A DNA stretch of 64,000 nucleotides, taken from assembly GCF_007489275.1 (NCBI RefSeq), contig NZ_VLNR01000025.1, forward strand, positions 1 to 64,000, written 5' to 3'. This document shows, piece by piece, positions 18,538-26,518 of this stretch. The DNA comes from Aquimarina algiphila (GTDB taxonomy: Bacteria > Bacteroidota > Bacteroidia > Flavobacteriales > Flavobacteriaceae). Below the pieces are notes generated by a model, which did not search any database, was not told where the DNA came from, and worked only from the letters and a program-made list of their open reading frames with translations. Made by a program: the position numbers and the translations under genes. Positions within the stretch are counted from its first letter, which is position 1, and each line of letters opens with the position of its first letter.

Positions 18538-18978
18538 ATGTCAAAAATTTTAACAAGCTTTATTTTATTTATAACAACAAGTATAACTTTTGGGCAACAA
18601 GCGAACCCAGCTGTATTTTTTACCCAAAGAGATCAAATCAATAAATTTCATACCATAAGCGATCTTCAATCATTAAAAAAAGGAGAACTAATTAATTTGT
18701 ATCAAGATCGAGTAAAAGAAATCATGACGATACTACCATTCTTATCACTCACCAATGAAGCCGGTGTTCGATTAGGTGATATTGGTATTAAAGAAGATTC
18801 AAGGCACCTTAAAGTTCTAAAAAACACTACAGAATCGATACGTGATAATCTGGAAACAATAGACACAATGGTCGAAGAATTAATTCCATACGCTGATACC
18901 GAAAAAATTATATCGACGATTTTATATTATGAAGAAATCATAAAAAAAATAAGAATCGGAGTCGACGGAAATTTTTAA
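18538..18978 (+). CDS. Small secreted protein A3 (array family A)
   Basis: A 146-residue product with signal peptide (residues 1-19, ending ITFGQ) and the family A core: KFHTISDLQSLKKGELINLY, RVKEIMTILPFLSLTNEAG, DIGIKEDSRHLK, PYADTEKIISTILYYEEII and KKIRIGVDGNF. It is closer to A1 than to A2, especially in KKGELI, TILPFL and the GNF end, so the duplication order is not simply left to right. It closes the B2-A3 unit and is followed by a strong terminator. No outside family was recognised. Confidence 0.8.
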   Translation: MSKILTSFILFITTSITFGQQANPAVFFTQRDQINKFHTISDLQSLKKGELINLYQDRVKEIMTILPFLSLTNEAGVRLGDIGIKEDSRHLKVLKNTTESIRDNLETIDTMVEELIPYADTEKIISTILYYEEIIKKIRIGVDGNF

Positions 18979-19026
18979 AAATAAATTAGTAATGTATTCA
19001 AATTATCATTTTTACTAAGGGTAGAT

Positions 19027-19058
19027 ATAGAAGCGACAATTGTCGCTTCTATTTTTTT
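19027..19058 (+). terminator. Terminator after B2-A3
   Basis: ATAGAAGCGACAA pairs perfectly with TTGTCGCTTCTAT (13 bp, a continuous palindrome) and is followed by seven T. Confidence 0.85.
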
Positions 19059-19106
19059 ATAAAACAAAATATGTAAGATTATTATATTTGCAACTACTAA
19101 TCAACC

Positions 19107-19739
19107 ATGATACTATTATATCTTCTATTTGGAATTCTTATTGCTATAGTAGGTGCTTTACCTCTTGGGGCAGTTAATTTAGCCGTTATCAATACTTCTA
19201 TAAAAGAAAGTATCAGAAACGCATCATACATAGCTTTGGCTGCAGGAATTGGTGAAGTAGTACTCGCTCTCTTTGCTTTACACTGTAGTATGGAATTATC
19301 AGATTTTTTTCTGGCAAACCAATGGATCCAAATCGTATTTATTTTTCTTTTCTTTAGTATCGGATTATATTTTTTAATTTTCAAAACCAAAACAAACACA
19401 AAAAATAATACCAGGAAAATAAAAATATCCAGCTCCAAATTTCTTACCGGATTTTCTCTATCTATATTAAACCCACCTGTAATTATCTATTGGATTTTAG
19501 CTATTTCATTAGTAGACAAGTATATTTTTGATCTCACTAGTCAAAACCCTTTAACATCTCTTTTTCTTTTCTTTTTTGGTATATATTTGGGTAAAATAGG
19601 AACATTATATTTTTATGGAAGATGGGGAAATAAAATGGCCCAAAAATCCGAGGATTCTAAAAACAAACTATCCAAAATCATTGGAATAGTATTAGTAACT
19701 CTCTCTATTTTTCAAGGCATTAATTTCTTAGTTGGATAA
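19107..19739 (+). CDS. LysE-family exporter
   Basis: A 210-residue inner-membrane protein with about six hydrophobic segments. Its start, ILIAIVGALPLGAVNLAVINTSI, contains the family's conserved P-G-x-N-like turn near residue 19 (GALPLGAVNL). A second landmark is FLTGFSLSILNPPVIIYWI (about residues 112-130). LysE-type proteins export amino acids and related small metabolites using the proton gradient, and the substrate is unknown. TATATTTG (19083-19090) is a likely -7 element 16 bases before the ATG, though no -33 box is obvious. It is followed 105 bases later by a PLP decarboxylase on the same strand, so export of an amine or amino acid is possible. Confidence 0.87.
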   Translation: MILLYLLFGILIAIVGALPLGAVNLAVINTSIKESIRNASYIALAAGIGEVVLALFALHCSMELSDFFLANQWIQIVFIFLFFSIGLYFLIFKTKTNTKNNTRKIKISSSKFLTGFSLSILNPPVIIYWILAISLVDKYIFDLTSQNPLTSLFLFFFGIYLGKIGTLYFYGRWGNKMAQKSEDSKNKLSKIIGIVLVTLSIFQGINFLVG

Positions 19740-19844
19740 AATCTCTCTTTACTATTAAAATACCATTTTTTTAAAAGATTATACAAGTAAATTCTATTTA
19801 AGTATCCTACTTTTGTTATTCTGTACGATAAAAATGGCAACAAG

Positions 19845-21302
19845 ATGATCAAAGATAACCTCAATTCTACACTAAAGCTGTCAAAAGAAGAAATGCAACA
19901 ATATGGATATAAAATCATAGATCATATTGTAGAACATTTTGAAAATCAGAATTCAAAAAAACCAGTTACGATGGCATCACGAGAGGAGATGGATGCTCTA
20001 TTGACAGAACAGATTCCTGATCAACCCACACCTGCAAACGAGGTTTTAGATTTTGTAATGGATCAGATTATTCCGCATAGCAATATAGTATCACATCCAA
20101 AATCATATTCGTTTGTTCCTGGACCAAGTAATTACATAAGTGCAATGGCTGATACAATTGCTACTGGCTTTAATATATTTTCGGGAGGTTGGGCAGCATC
20201 TCCAGCAGCGGCTGAACTAGAAATAATAACGATGAACTGGTTGCTGGATGTTTTTGGTTTTCCTACCAAAAAAGGAGGAGGTATATTCACCAGCGGAGGC
20301 TCGATGGCTAATCTTACGGCATTAGCTACCGCAAGAAGAATACGATGCGGAGATGATTTTTCAAAAGCTATAATTTATCTTTCTGATCAAGCCCATTCTT
20401 CAAATATAAAGGCAATCAAAGTACTTGGATTCAAAAAAGAACAAATTCGTATCATTCCAACTGATATGGAATTTAAAATATCCATAAACAAATTAAAAAA
20501 TGCAATTGCCAGAGATCGTTTAGAAGGATTGCAGCCTTTTTGTATTATTGCCTCTGCCGGAACTACAAATACGGGAACAGTAGATCCTTTAAACGATATT
20601 GCTACCATATGTGAAAGAGAGCATCTATGGTTACATATTGATGGTGCTTATGGCGGAGCGGCAATTTTAGCCAATACAGGAAAGACTCTTTTAAATGGAA
20701 TTGAAAGAGCAGATTCTTTAACTGTAGATCCACATAAATGGTTTTATCAACCTTATGAAATAGGGTGTCTATTAGTTAAGGATCATAATTGGTTAAGCAG
20801 CACTTTTAGCGAAAAACCAGAATACCTCAGAGACATAGAAGGAAATGAATCTGAAATTAATTTTTATGATCATGGTATTCAATTAACGCGTCGTTTTCGT
20901 GCCTTAAAGTTTTATATGTCCTTAAAAACATTTGGCTTAAATTCTTTTAGAAAAGCTATTCAATACAACATAGATCTTGCCGAGCAGACAGAGGATATTT
21001 TAAGAAGGAGCAGTCACTGGGAAATTACATCCCCCGCTACACTTGCCATAATTAACTTCAGATACAATCCAATAGGTCAACATTTATCAGAAAAAGAGCT
21101 AGATCAGATTAATCAGAATATTTCAAATAAAATAGTTACTTCGCGAGAAGCATTATTAGTTACTACCATATTACAAGGTCAAATTGTTCTAAGAATGTGT
21201 TTAATAAATCCTAGAACAACTATAGAGGATATAAAAGATACACTAGAAAAATGTGAAATTCACGGAAAAGAGGAGCTGGTAATTATACAGCAATCCTGTT
21301 AA
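19845..21302 (+). CDS. Group II PLP-dependent amino acid decarboxylase
   Basis: A 485-residue enzyme of the aromatic-L-amino-acid/glutamate decarboxylase class. Landmarks in order are PKSYSFVPGPSNYIS, WAASPAAAELEIITMNWL (substrate region), FTSGGSMANLTALATAR (phosphate binding), SDQAHSSNIKA (ring-stacking histidine), ASAGTTNTGTVDPL, HIDGAYGGAA (aspartate contacting the ring nitrogen), and TVDPHKWFYQP with K298 as the Schiff-base lysine. The length is typical. It should convert an amino acid to its amine in the cytosol. The substrate (aromatic amino acids, or another) cannot be read from the sequence. Its stop overlaps the end of the convergent DUF2797 gene by four bases. Confidence 0.93.
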   Translation: MIKDNLNSTLKLSKEEMQQYGYKIIDHIVEHFENQNSKKPVTMASREEMDALLTEQIPDQPTPANEVLDFVMDQIIPHSNIVSHPKSYSFVPGPSNYISAMADTIATGFNIFSGGWAASPAAAELEIITMNWLLDVFGFPTKKGGGIFTSGGSMANLTALATARRIRCGDDFSKAIIYLSDQAHSSNIKAIKVLGFKKEQIRIIPTDMEFKISINKLKNAIARDRLEGLQPFCIIASAGTTNTGTVDPLNDIATICEREHLWLHIDGAYGGAAILANTGKTLLNGIERADSLTVDPHKWFYQPYEIGCLLVKDHNWLSSTFSEKPEYLRDIEGNESEINFYDHGIQLTRRFRALKFYMSLKTFGLNSFRKAIQYNIDLAEQTEDILRRSSHWEITSPATLAIINFRYNPIGQHLSEKELDQINQNISNKIVTSREALLVTTILQGQIVLRMCLINPRTTIEDIKDTLEKCEIHGKEELVIIQQSC

Positions 21303-22093
21303 GAAATTGTCAAACTCACCACATACCCTTCGTTATTTCTTACGTTAAAGACCGTATTATCTTCAAAAATGAGATACTGGCCTTTAATTCCCTTAAGAAT
21401 TCCCGAAAATTCTGGTGTTTTCTCAAGATTTAAGCTTTTTAACTTATCCGGATATCGAAGTACAGGAAAATGAAGTTGTGTTTCTTTTCCATTTTCAATA
21501 AAATATTCTTTAACCTCATCAGGAACAAAATTTTTGATTTTATTTTTAAATGCAATCAAATCTTCATCGACCACTTCATTCTTAAGCATTGTTCTCCAAT
21601 TTGTTTTATCGGCTACTTGTTCTTTTAATGCTACTTCTGTAATCCCTGCCAAGTATCTATTTGGCACTTCTACAATCTCTATAGCTTCATGCGCGCCCTG
21701 ATCTATCCATCTAGTAGGCACTTGAGATTTTCGGGTTACTCCTACTTTGACATTACTAGAATTTGCTAAATACACTATATGAGGTTGAAGTTGAGCCTTT
21801 TTTTCAAAATCCAGATCTCTATCTTCTATACCTAAATGTGCAGTACTTAATTCTGGCCTCATAACCCAATCTCCTACCTGAGGCTGATTATAGAAATCAT
21901 CATAACAATATCCTTGTCTAAATATTTTTTTATTCTCGCCACAAGCAAGACATTTGTAACCCACAAATTCTATTTGTATTTTTTTATTTAATAATTGATT
22001 AACTTGTATAAAATCAGACTCAAAAATCAAATAGTATTGAATAGGATCTCCTATTTCTGTCTGCATCTTAGTAAGTACTCCCTGATATTGCAT
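21299..22093 (-). CDS. DUF2797 protein
   Basis: A 264-residue protein matching DUF2797 by layout. An N-terminal beta-rich part ends in a zinc-ribbon-like YKCLACGENKKIFRQGYCYD (about residues 48-67). The conserved PELSTAHLGIEDRDLDFE follows. The HIVYLANSSNVKVGVTRKSQVPTRWIDQGA segment (about 106-135) resembles a GIY-YIG-like core, with VYLA in place of GIY. Conserved EVPNRYLAGITEVALKE comes next. The function is unknown, although the resemblance to GIY-YIG nucleases and the zinc site suggest nucleic-acid contact. It is convergent with the decarboxylase gene, the last codons overlapping, and divergent from GH3. Confidence 0.87.
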   Translation of the reverse strand: MQYQGVLTKMQTEIGDPIQYYLIFESDFIQVNQLLNKKIQIEFVGYKCLACGENKKIFRQGYCYDDFYNQPQVGDWVMRPELSTAHLGIEDRDLDFEKKAQLQPHIVYLANSSNVKVGVTRKSQVPTRWIDQGAHEAIEIVEVPNRYLAGITEVALKEQVADKTNWRTMLKNEVVDEDLIAFKNKIKNFVPDEVKEYFIENGKETQLHFPVLRYPDKLKSLNLEKTPEFSGILKGIKGQYLIFEDNTVFNVRNNEGYVVSLTIS

Positions 22094-22208
22094 AAAATTT
22101 TGTTATATAACAAGCTTATAAGAAGAATGTAATTATTTTTATTATTTTAGTTGACAACAACCAAAGATAAGGTATACCGAGTACACCTGTTTAAATATAC
22201 ATCAAAAA

Positions 22209-23750
22209 ATGCCAATCCCATTAGTTAATTCTATTGCCAGCTGGTTCTTGAAAAAACGTTTTCATCAAATGGAGCTTTTTCTCAAATACCCTAATGAAGT
22301 ACAACTAGAGTTATTACATGTACTTTTAGATATGGCAAAAAGTACGGAAATTGGAAAAGCTTATGATTTTGCAACAATAAACAATTACGAAATTTTTAAA
22401 GAACGTGTTCCAATACGATCTTATGAAGATTATGAAGCTATGATCGAAAGAAGTCGTTTAGGAGAACATAATATTTTTTGGCCCACGCCTATCAAGTGGT
22501 TTGCAAAATCCAGTGGTACAACAAGTGCTAAAAGCAAATTTATTCCGGTTAGCGAGGAGTCCTTAGAAGATTGCCACTTTGCGGCGGGTAAAGATCTTTT
22601 ATGTATGTACCTTAACAATAATGAAGATTCTAAACTGTTTACTGGCAAAAGCTTAAGATTGGGAGGTAGCAAAGAGTTGTATAAAGAAAATGGAACGTCT
22701 TTTGGAGATCTTTCTGCCATTATTATCGACAATATGCCATTTTGGGCAGAGTTTAGCTCTACTCCTAGTAATGAGGTTTCTCTAATGAGCGATTGGGAAT
22801 TTAAAATGCAGGCCATTGTTAATGAAACCATTCAGGAAAATGTAACAAGCCTAGCTGGTGTTCCCTCATGGATGCTGGTTTTACTTAACCAAGTACTAGA
22901 AACCACTGGAGAAGAAAGTCTTTTTGAAGTTTGGAATAATTTAGAAGTATATTTTCATGGAGGGGTTAATTTTGCTCCTTATAGAGATCAATATGACAAA
23001 ATCTTGCCAAAAAGCTCTTTTAAATATTATGAAATATACAATGCTTCTGAAGGCTTTTTTGCAATTCAAGACCATAACGACTCCTCAGAACTATTATTAA
23101 TGCTGGATTATGGGATATTTTATGAATTTATCCCAATGGATTCTTATGGAACCAATAATGAAAAAGTTATTCCACTAAGTGAAGTAGAAATTGGGAAAAA
23201 CTATGCAGTAATTATAACTACAAATGCCGGGTTATGGCGTTATAAAATTGGGGATACTGTACGATTTACATCAATCTCACCATATAGGATTAAGGTATCA
23301 GGAAGAACCAAACATCATATTAATGTTTTTGGAGAAGAGCTTATCATAGAAAATGCAGAAGAAGCCCTTAGAAAAACAACCAGAAGCACAAATAGTGAAA
23401 TTGTAGATTATACCGTTGCTCCTATTTTTATGAAAGAAAAAGAGAAAGGTGCACATGAGTGGATTATAGAATTTAAAAAACGACCTAATTGTATTAAAGA
23501 ATTTACAAATATCCTGGATCAAAATCTACAGCAAGCGAACAGTGATTATGAAGCCAAAAGATATAATAACACCACCCTAAACCTACTTCAAATAAGAGAA
23601 GCAAGACAGCATCTATTTTATGACTGGCTTAAAAAGAATAACAAATTGGGAGGACAACACAAAATCCCTAGACTATCGAATAAGAGGACTTACATTGAAG
23701 AACTAATTGAACTTAATCAAGTCAGCCCTATTGGCTCAATTATAAAATAA
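22209..23750 (+). CDS. GH3-family acyl-adenylate ligase
   Basis: A 513-residue member of the GH3 (auxin-responsive promoter) family within the adenylate-forming superfamily. Visible landmarks are WFAKSSGTTSAKSKFIPVS (ATP-binding loop, about residues 97-115), SLAGVPSWMLVLLNQ, YEIYNASEGFFAIQD (acid-bearing motif), LLMLDYGIFYEFIP, NAGLWRYKIGDTVRF (about 336-350) and the GRTKHHINVFGEELIIENAE hinge. Plant GH3 enzymes couple jasmonate or auxin to amino acids, while bacterial substrates are largely unknown. The neighbouring decarboxylase would supply amines but lies on a separate unit, so a joint pathway is only a suggestion. No lipid or membrane signal is present. Confidence 0.92.
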   Translation: MPIPLVNSIASWFLKKRFHQMELFLKYPNEVQLELLHVLLDMAKSTEIGKAYDFATINNYEIFKERVPIRSYEDYEAMIERSRLGEHNIFWPTPIKWFAKSSGTTSAKSKFIPVSEESLEDCHFAAGKDLLCMYLNNNEDSKLFTGKSLRLGGSKELYKENGTSFGDLSAIIIDNMPFWAEFSSTPSNEVSLMSDWEFKMQAIVNETIQENVTSLAGVPSWMLVLLNQVLETTGEESLFEVWNNLEVYFHGGVNFAPYRDQYDKILPKSSFKYYEIYNASEGFFAIQDHNDSSELLLMLDYGIFYEFIPMDSYGTNNEKVIPLSEVEIGKNYAVIITTNAGLWRYKIGDTVRFTSISPYRIKVSGRTKHHINVFGEELIIENAEEALRKTTRSTNSEIVDYTVAPIFMKEKEKGAHEWIIEFKKRPNCIKEFTNILDQNLQQANSDYEAKRYNNTTLNLLQIREARQHLFYDWLKKNNKLGGQHKIPRLSNKRTYIEELIELNQVSPIGSIIK

Positions 23751-23807
23751 CGAAACTCTTCATCAATTTGACTTTTTTTCAAGAAAACACAGACAAAAGA
23801 AGATGTG

Positions 23808-23830
23808 TTTTTACGGTTTAACCGTAAAAA
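23808..23830. promoter_or_regulatory. Palindromic candidate operator (TTACGGTTTAACCGTAA)
   Basis: TTACGGTT-T-AACCGTAA is a near-perfect dyad flanked by T5 and A7, then CTATGTAAGAATT. A closely matching block (TTACGGTTTTAACGTAA, then TCTATGTGAATT) lies at 51427. Both sit about 160 bases before the ATG of a small secreted-protein gene. TAAATTTG (23940-23947) may be the -7 element of the gene that follows. Confidence 0.45.
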
Positions 23831-23983
23831 AACTATGTAAGAATTGTCTTTTTTAACAAAATTATCAGTATTTCATCGTCCAAAAAATGCGTTTTATCTA
23901 AAAAATATAAAATCACTTTTTAGCGTCTTATTTTCATATTAAATTTGTTCTCAGATAGTTATAATTTTTCAAGACCCCATAAT

Positions 23984-24304
23984 ATGAAAACTACGATATC
24001 TTGCATTCTTTTTTTATTCCTAATTGCGGGAGTTACTGCACAAGAAATCAAAACTACAAACAACAATGATAAGGCAAGTGTAAACAATGACATTTCTTCA
24101 TCTGATAAAGATTCAAAATCTGATGTTAATGTAACATCAGAAGAAGATGTTTGTCATGCAGAATTATCTAAAGTAGCATTTTATGAGGCTTTAATTCGTC
24201 AAAATGGATTTGATATCAACCTCAAAAAAAATAATATCATAGCATTAAAAAACACAGAAGATATTATTGCTAATAATAAAGAACGTATATCATACTCTGA
24301 ATAG
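23984..24304 (+). CDS. Small secreted protein of unknown function
   Basis: Starting at the ATG at 23984, the product has 106 residues and a good signal peptide (ISCILFLFLIAGVTAQE). Starting at the upstream ATG (23945) would put 13 polar residues before the hydrophobic core and overlap the likely -7 element, so the later start is preferred. A Ser/Asp/Asn-rich linker (NNDISSSDKDSKSDVN) leads to a short C-terminal part with a single cysteine (EEDVCHAELSKVAFYEALI) and NLKKNNIIALKNTEDIIANN. No family was recognised. A bidirectional terminator follows. Confidence 0.7.
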   Translation: MKTTISCILFLFLIAGVTAQEIKTTNNNDKASVNNDISSSDKDSKSDVNVTSEEDVCHAELSKVAFYEALIRQNGFDINLKKNNIIALKNTEDIIANNKERISYSE

Positions 24305-24342
24305 AAAATAGTAAACATCACATTAACTAATCAACCAACAAA

Positions 24343-24377
24343 AACACCGTTATACAATTGTATAACGGTGTTTTTTT
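24343..24377. terminator. Bidirectional terminator between the small secreted gene and clpX
   Basis: AACACCGTTATACAA and TTGTATAACGGTGTT form a perfect 15-bp palindrome, flanked by A on the left and T on the right. It can therefore end transcription from both convergent genes. Confidence 0.88.
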
Positions 24378-24414
24378 ATTCTATTTTTTTATATAAAAGC
24401 TACTAAACTATATA

Positions 24415-25647
24415 CTAAGAAACTGCTTTAAGCTTCTTAATAGTAGATTTATTTAGTTTCTTTTCTGCATAATCTTTAGTTACTCTAAACTCAGTCTCTT
24501 CACTCTCTGGCATTTCATACATAGCATCTGTTAAAATCGCTTCACAAAGTGATCTTAAACCTCTTGCTCCAAGCTTATACTCCATTGCTTTTTCTACAAT
24601 ATACTCTAATGCTCCATCGGTAATCGAAAACGTAATACCATCCATCTCAAACAACTTCTTATATTGCTTTATAATAGCATTCTTAGGAGCAGTAAGAATT
24701 GATCTAAGCGTATCTGCATCTAAAGGGTTCATATATGAAAGAACCGGGAGTCGCCCTATAATCTCTGGGATTAATCCAAAATCTTTTAAATCTAACGGAA
24801 TAATATACTGAAGCAAATTATCTTTTTCGATAGTATCCTCACTTTTTGAAGCACTATACCCTACTGCTTGCATATTTAATCGTTTCTGAATATTCTTTTC
24901 GATTCCATCAAATGCTCCTCCTGCAATAAAGAGGATATTTTCTGTATCTACTTCGATAAATTTCTGATCCGGATGCTTTCTTCCTCCTTTTGGCGGAACA
25001 TTAACAACAGTACCTTCTAAAAGCTTTAAAAGTGCCTGCTGAACTCCTTCTCCAGAAACATCCCTGGTTATACTCGGATTATCACTCTTACGTGCTATTT
25101 TATCTATTTCATCAATAAAGACAATACCTCTTTGCGCTTTCTCAAGATTATAATCTGCGGCTTGTAATAATCTGGTAAGAATACTTTCTACATCCTCGCC
25201 TACATAACCTGCCTCGGTAAGCACAGTAGCATCCACAATTGCCAGAGGCACATTAAGCATCTTGGCAATAGTTTTTGCCATTAATGTTTTACCAGTACCT
25301 GTTTGACCAACCATGATAATATTGCTCTTCTGAATCTCTATATCATCCTCTGTTTGCGGCTGCAACAGACGCTTATAATGATTATATACTGCAACAGACA
25401 TTATCTTTTTAGTAAACTCCTGTCCTATTACATACTCATCTAAGAACTTTTTAATTGCCATTGGCTTACGCAACATTAACTCATTGCTAAGTTCTCCTGT
25501 TTCTTCATCTTTGGCTTCCTCTACAACAATACCATGCGCCTGTACAATACAACGGTCACATATGTGAGCATCTAACCCAGCGATAAGTAAATTAGTTTCA
25601 GGTTTTTTTCTCCCACAAAAAGAGCATTCTAAGTCTTCTTTGGCCAT
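24415..25647 (-). CDS. clpX: ATP-dependent unfoldase ClpX
   Basis: A 410-residue AAA+ unfoldase that recognises tagged proteins and feeds them to ClpP. It has the N-terminal C4 zinc-binding domain (C8, C11, C30, C33), Walker A GQTGTGKT at 114-121, Walker [13 protein letters not shown] near 175, sensor-type arginine motifs ([20 protein letters not shown]), and the C-terminal [14 protein letters not shown] sensor 2. The ClpP-docking loop, IGF in E. coli, may be the VGY of MQAVGYSAS. It lies downstream of clpP on the same strand (94-base gap), as expected for a clpPX unit. Confidence 0.97.
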   Translation of the reverse strand: MAKEDLECSFCGRKKPETNLLIAGLDAHICDRCIVQAHGIVVEEAKDEETGELSNELMLRKPMAIKKFLDEYVIGQEFTKKIMSVAVYNHYKRLLQPQTEDDIEIQKSNIIMVGQTGTGKTLMAKTIAKMLNVPLAIVDATVLTEAGYVGEDVESILTRLLQAADYNLEKAQRGIVFIDEIDKIARKSDNPSITRDVSGEGVQQALLKLLEGTVVNVPPKGGRKHPDQKFIEVDTENILFIAGGAFDGIEKNIQKRLNMQAVGYSASKSEDTIEKDNLLQYIIPLDLKDFGLIPEIIGRLPVLSYMNPLDADTLRSILTAPKNAIIKQYKKLFEMDGITFSITDGALEYIVEKAMEYKLGARGLRSLCEAILTDAMYEMPESEETEFRVTKDYAEKKLNKSTIKKLKAVS

Positions 25648-25741
25648 AGTTATTTAGTTTCTATTTCATAACAATTCTTCTATCTTATTATACAACAAGT
25701 ATAAAGGATAACTTCCCCTTTATAAGACAGAAAAAATCACA

Positions 25742-26416
25742 TCATTCTCTAGTCAAAATTTCATCAATCATTCCGTATTCCAATGCTTTGTCAGCTTTCA
25801 TCCAATAATCTCTATCACTATCTTGATAAACTTTATCGTAGGTCTGTCCAGAATGTTTGGCTATAATTTTATATAATTCTTCTTTTAATATTAAAATCTC
25901 ACGTGCCGTAATCTCTATATCACTAGCTTGTCCCTGAGCACCTCCTAATGGTTGGTGAATCATAACACGACTATGCGGCAATCCTGAGCGTTTTCCTTTT
26001 TGTCCAGCGCATAATAACACAGCACCCATAGAAGCAGCCATACCTGTACAAATCGTTGCAACGTCTGGCTTTATGAATTGCATTGTATCATAAATACCTA
26101 AACCTGCATATACACTCCCGCCTGGAGAATTAATATATATCTGAATATCTTTTGTTGAATCTACACTTTCTAGGAATAATAATTGTGCCTGAATAATATT
26201 AGCCACCTGATCATTAATTCCTGTTCCCATAAATATAATACGATCCATCATTAACCGTGAGAAAACATCAAAAATAGCTATATTCATTTGACGCTCCTCA
26301 ATAATATTAGGAGTCATTCCAGCTGGATACATACTACTTATAATATCACCATAGTAATTACTATTAACCCCATGATGTTTTGTAGCATATTTTTCGAATT
26401 CTTTACCGTAATCCAT
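25742..26416 (-). CDS. clpP: ATP-dependent Clp protease proteolytic subunit ClpP
   Basis: A 224-residue serine protease subunit of the ClpXP barrel. The catalytic serine is S129 in GMAASMGAVLL and the histidine is H154 in HSRVMIHQPLGGAQG. The aspartate lies in the QDSDRDYWM segment near the end. The long N-terminal extension (about 40 residues before the conserved EERQMNIAIFDVFSRLMMDR) would be cleaved on maturation. The oxyanion region INSPGGSVYAGLGIYD is intact. The order trigger factor, clpP, clpX matches many bacteria, but a terminator separates trigger factor from clpP here. Confidence 0.97.
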   Translation of the reverse strand: MDYGKEFEKYATKHHGVNSNYYGDIISSMYPAGMTPNIIEERQMNIAIFDVFSRLMMDRIIFMGTGINDQVANIIQAQLLFLESVDSTKDIQIYINSPGGSVYAGLGIYDTMQFIKPDVATICTGMAASMGAVLLCAGQKGKRSGLPHSRVMIHQPLGGAQGQASDIEITAREILILKEELYKIIAKHSGQTYDKVYQDSDRDYWMKADKALEYGMIDEILTRE

Positions 26417-26443
26417 ATTTCTTTTTCTGAAAATTTTATTTAT

Positions 26444-26477
26444 AAAAAAGGCGTTAATCTAAAGATAGTTTAACGCC
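26444..26477 (-). terminator. Terminator after trigger factor
   Basis: On the minus strand GGCGTTAA and TTAACGCC pair around a 12-base loop and are followed by six T. It separates tig from clpP. Confidence 0.8.
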
Positions 26478-26518
26478 CTAAATATAAGTATAAATTCGTT
26501 AGTAAATTACAACATTTA

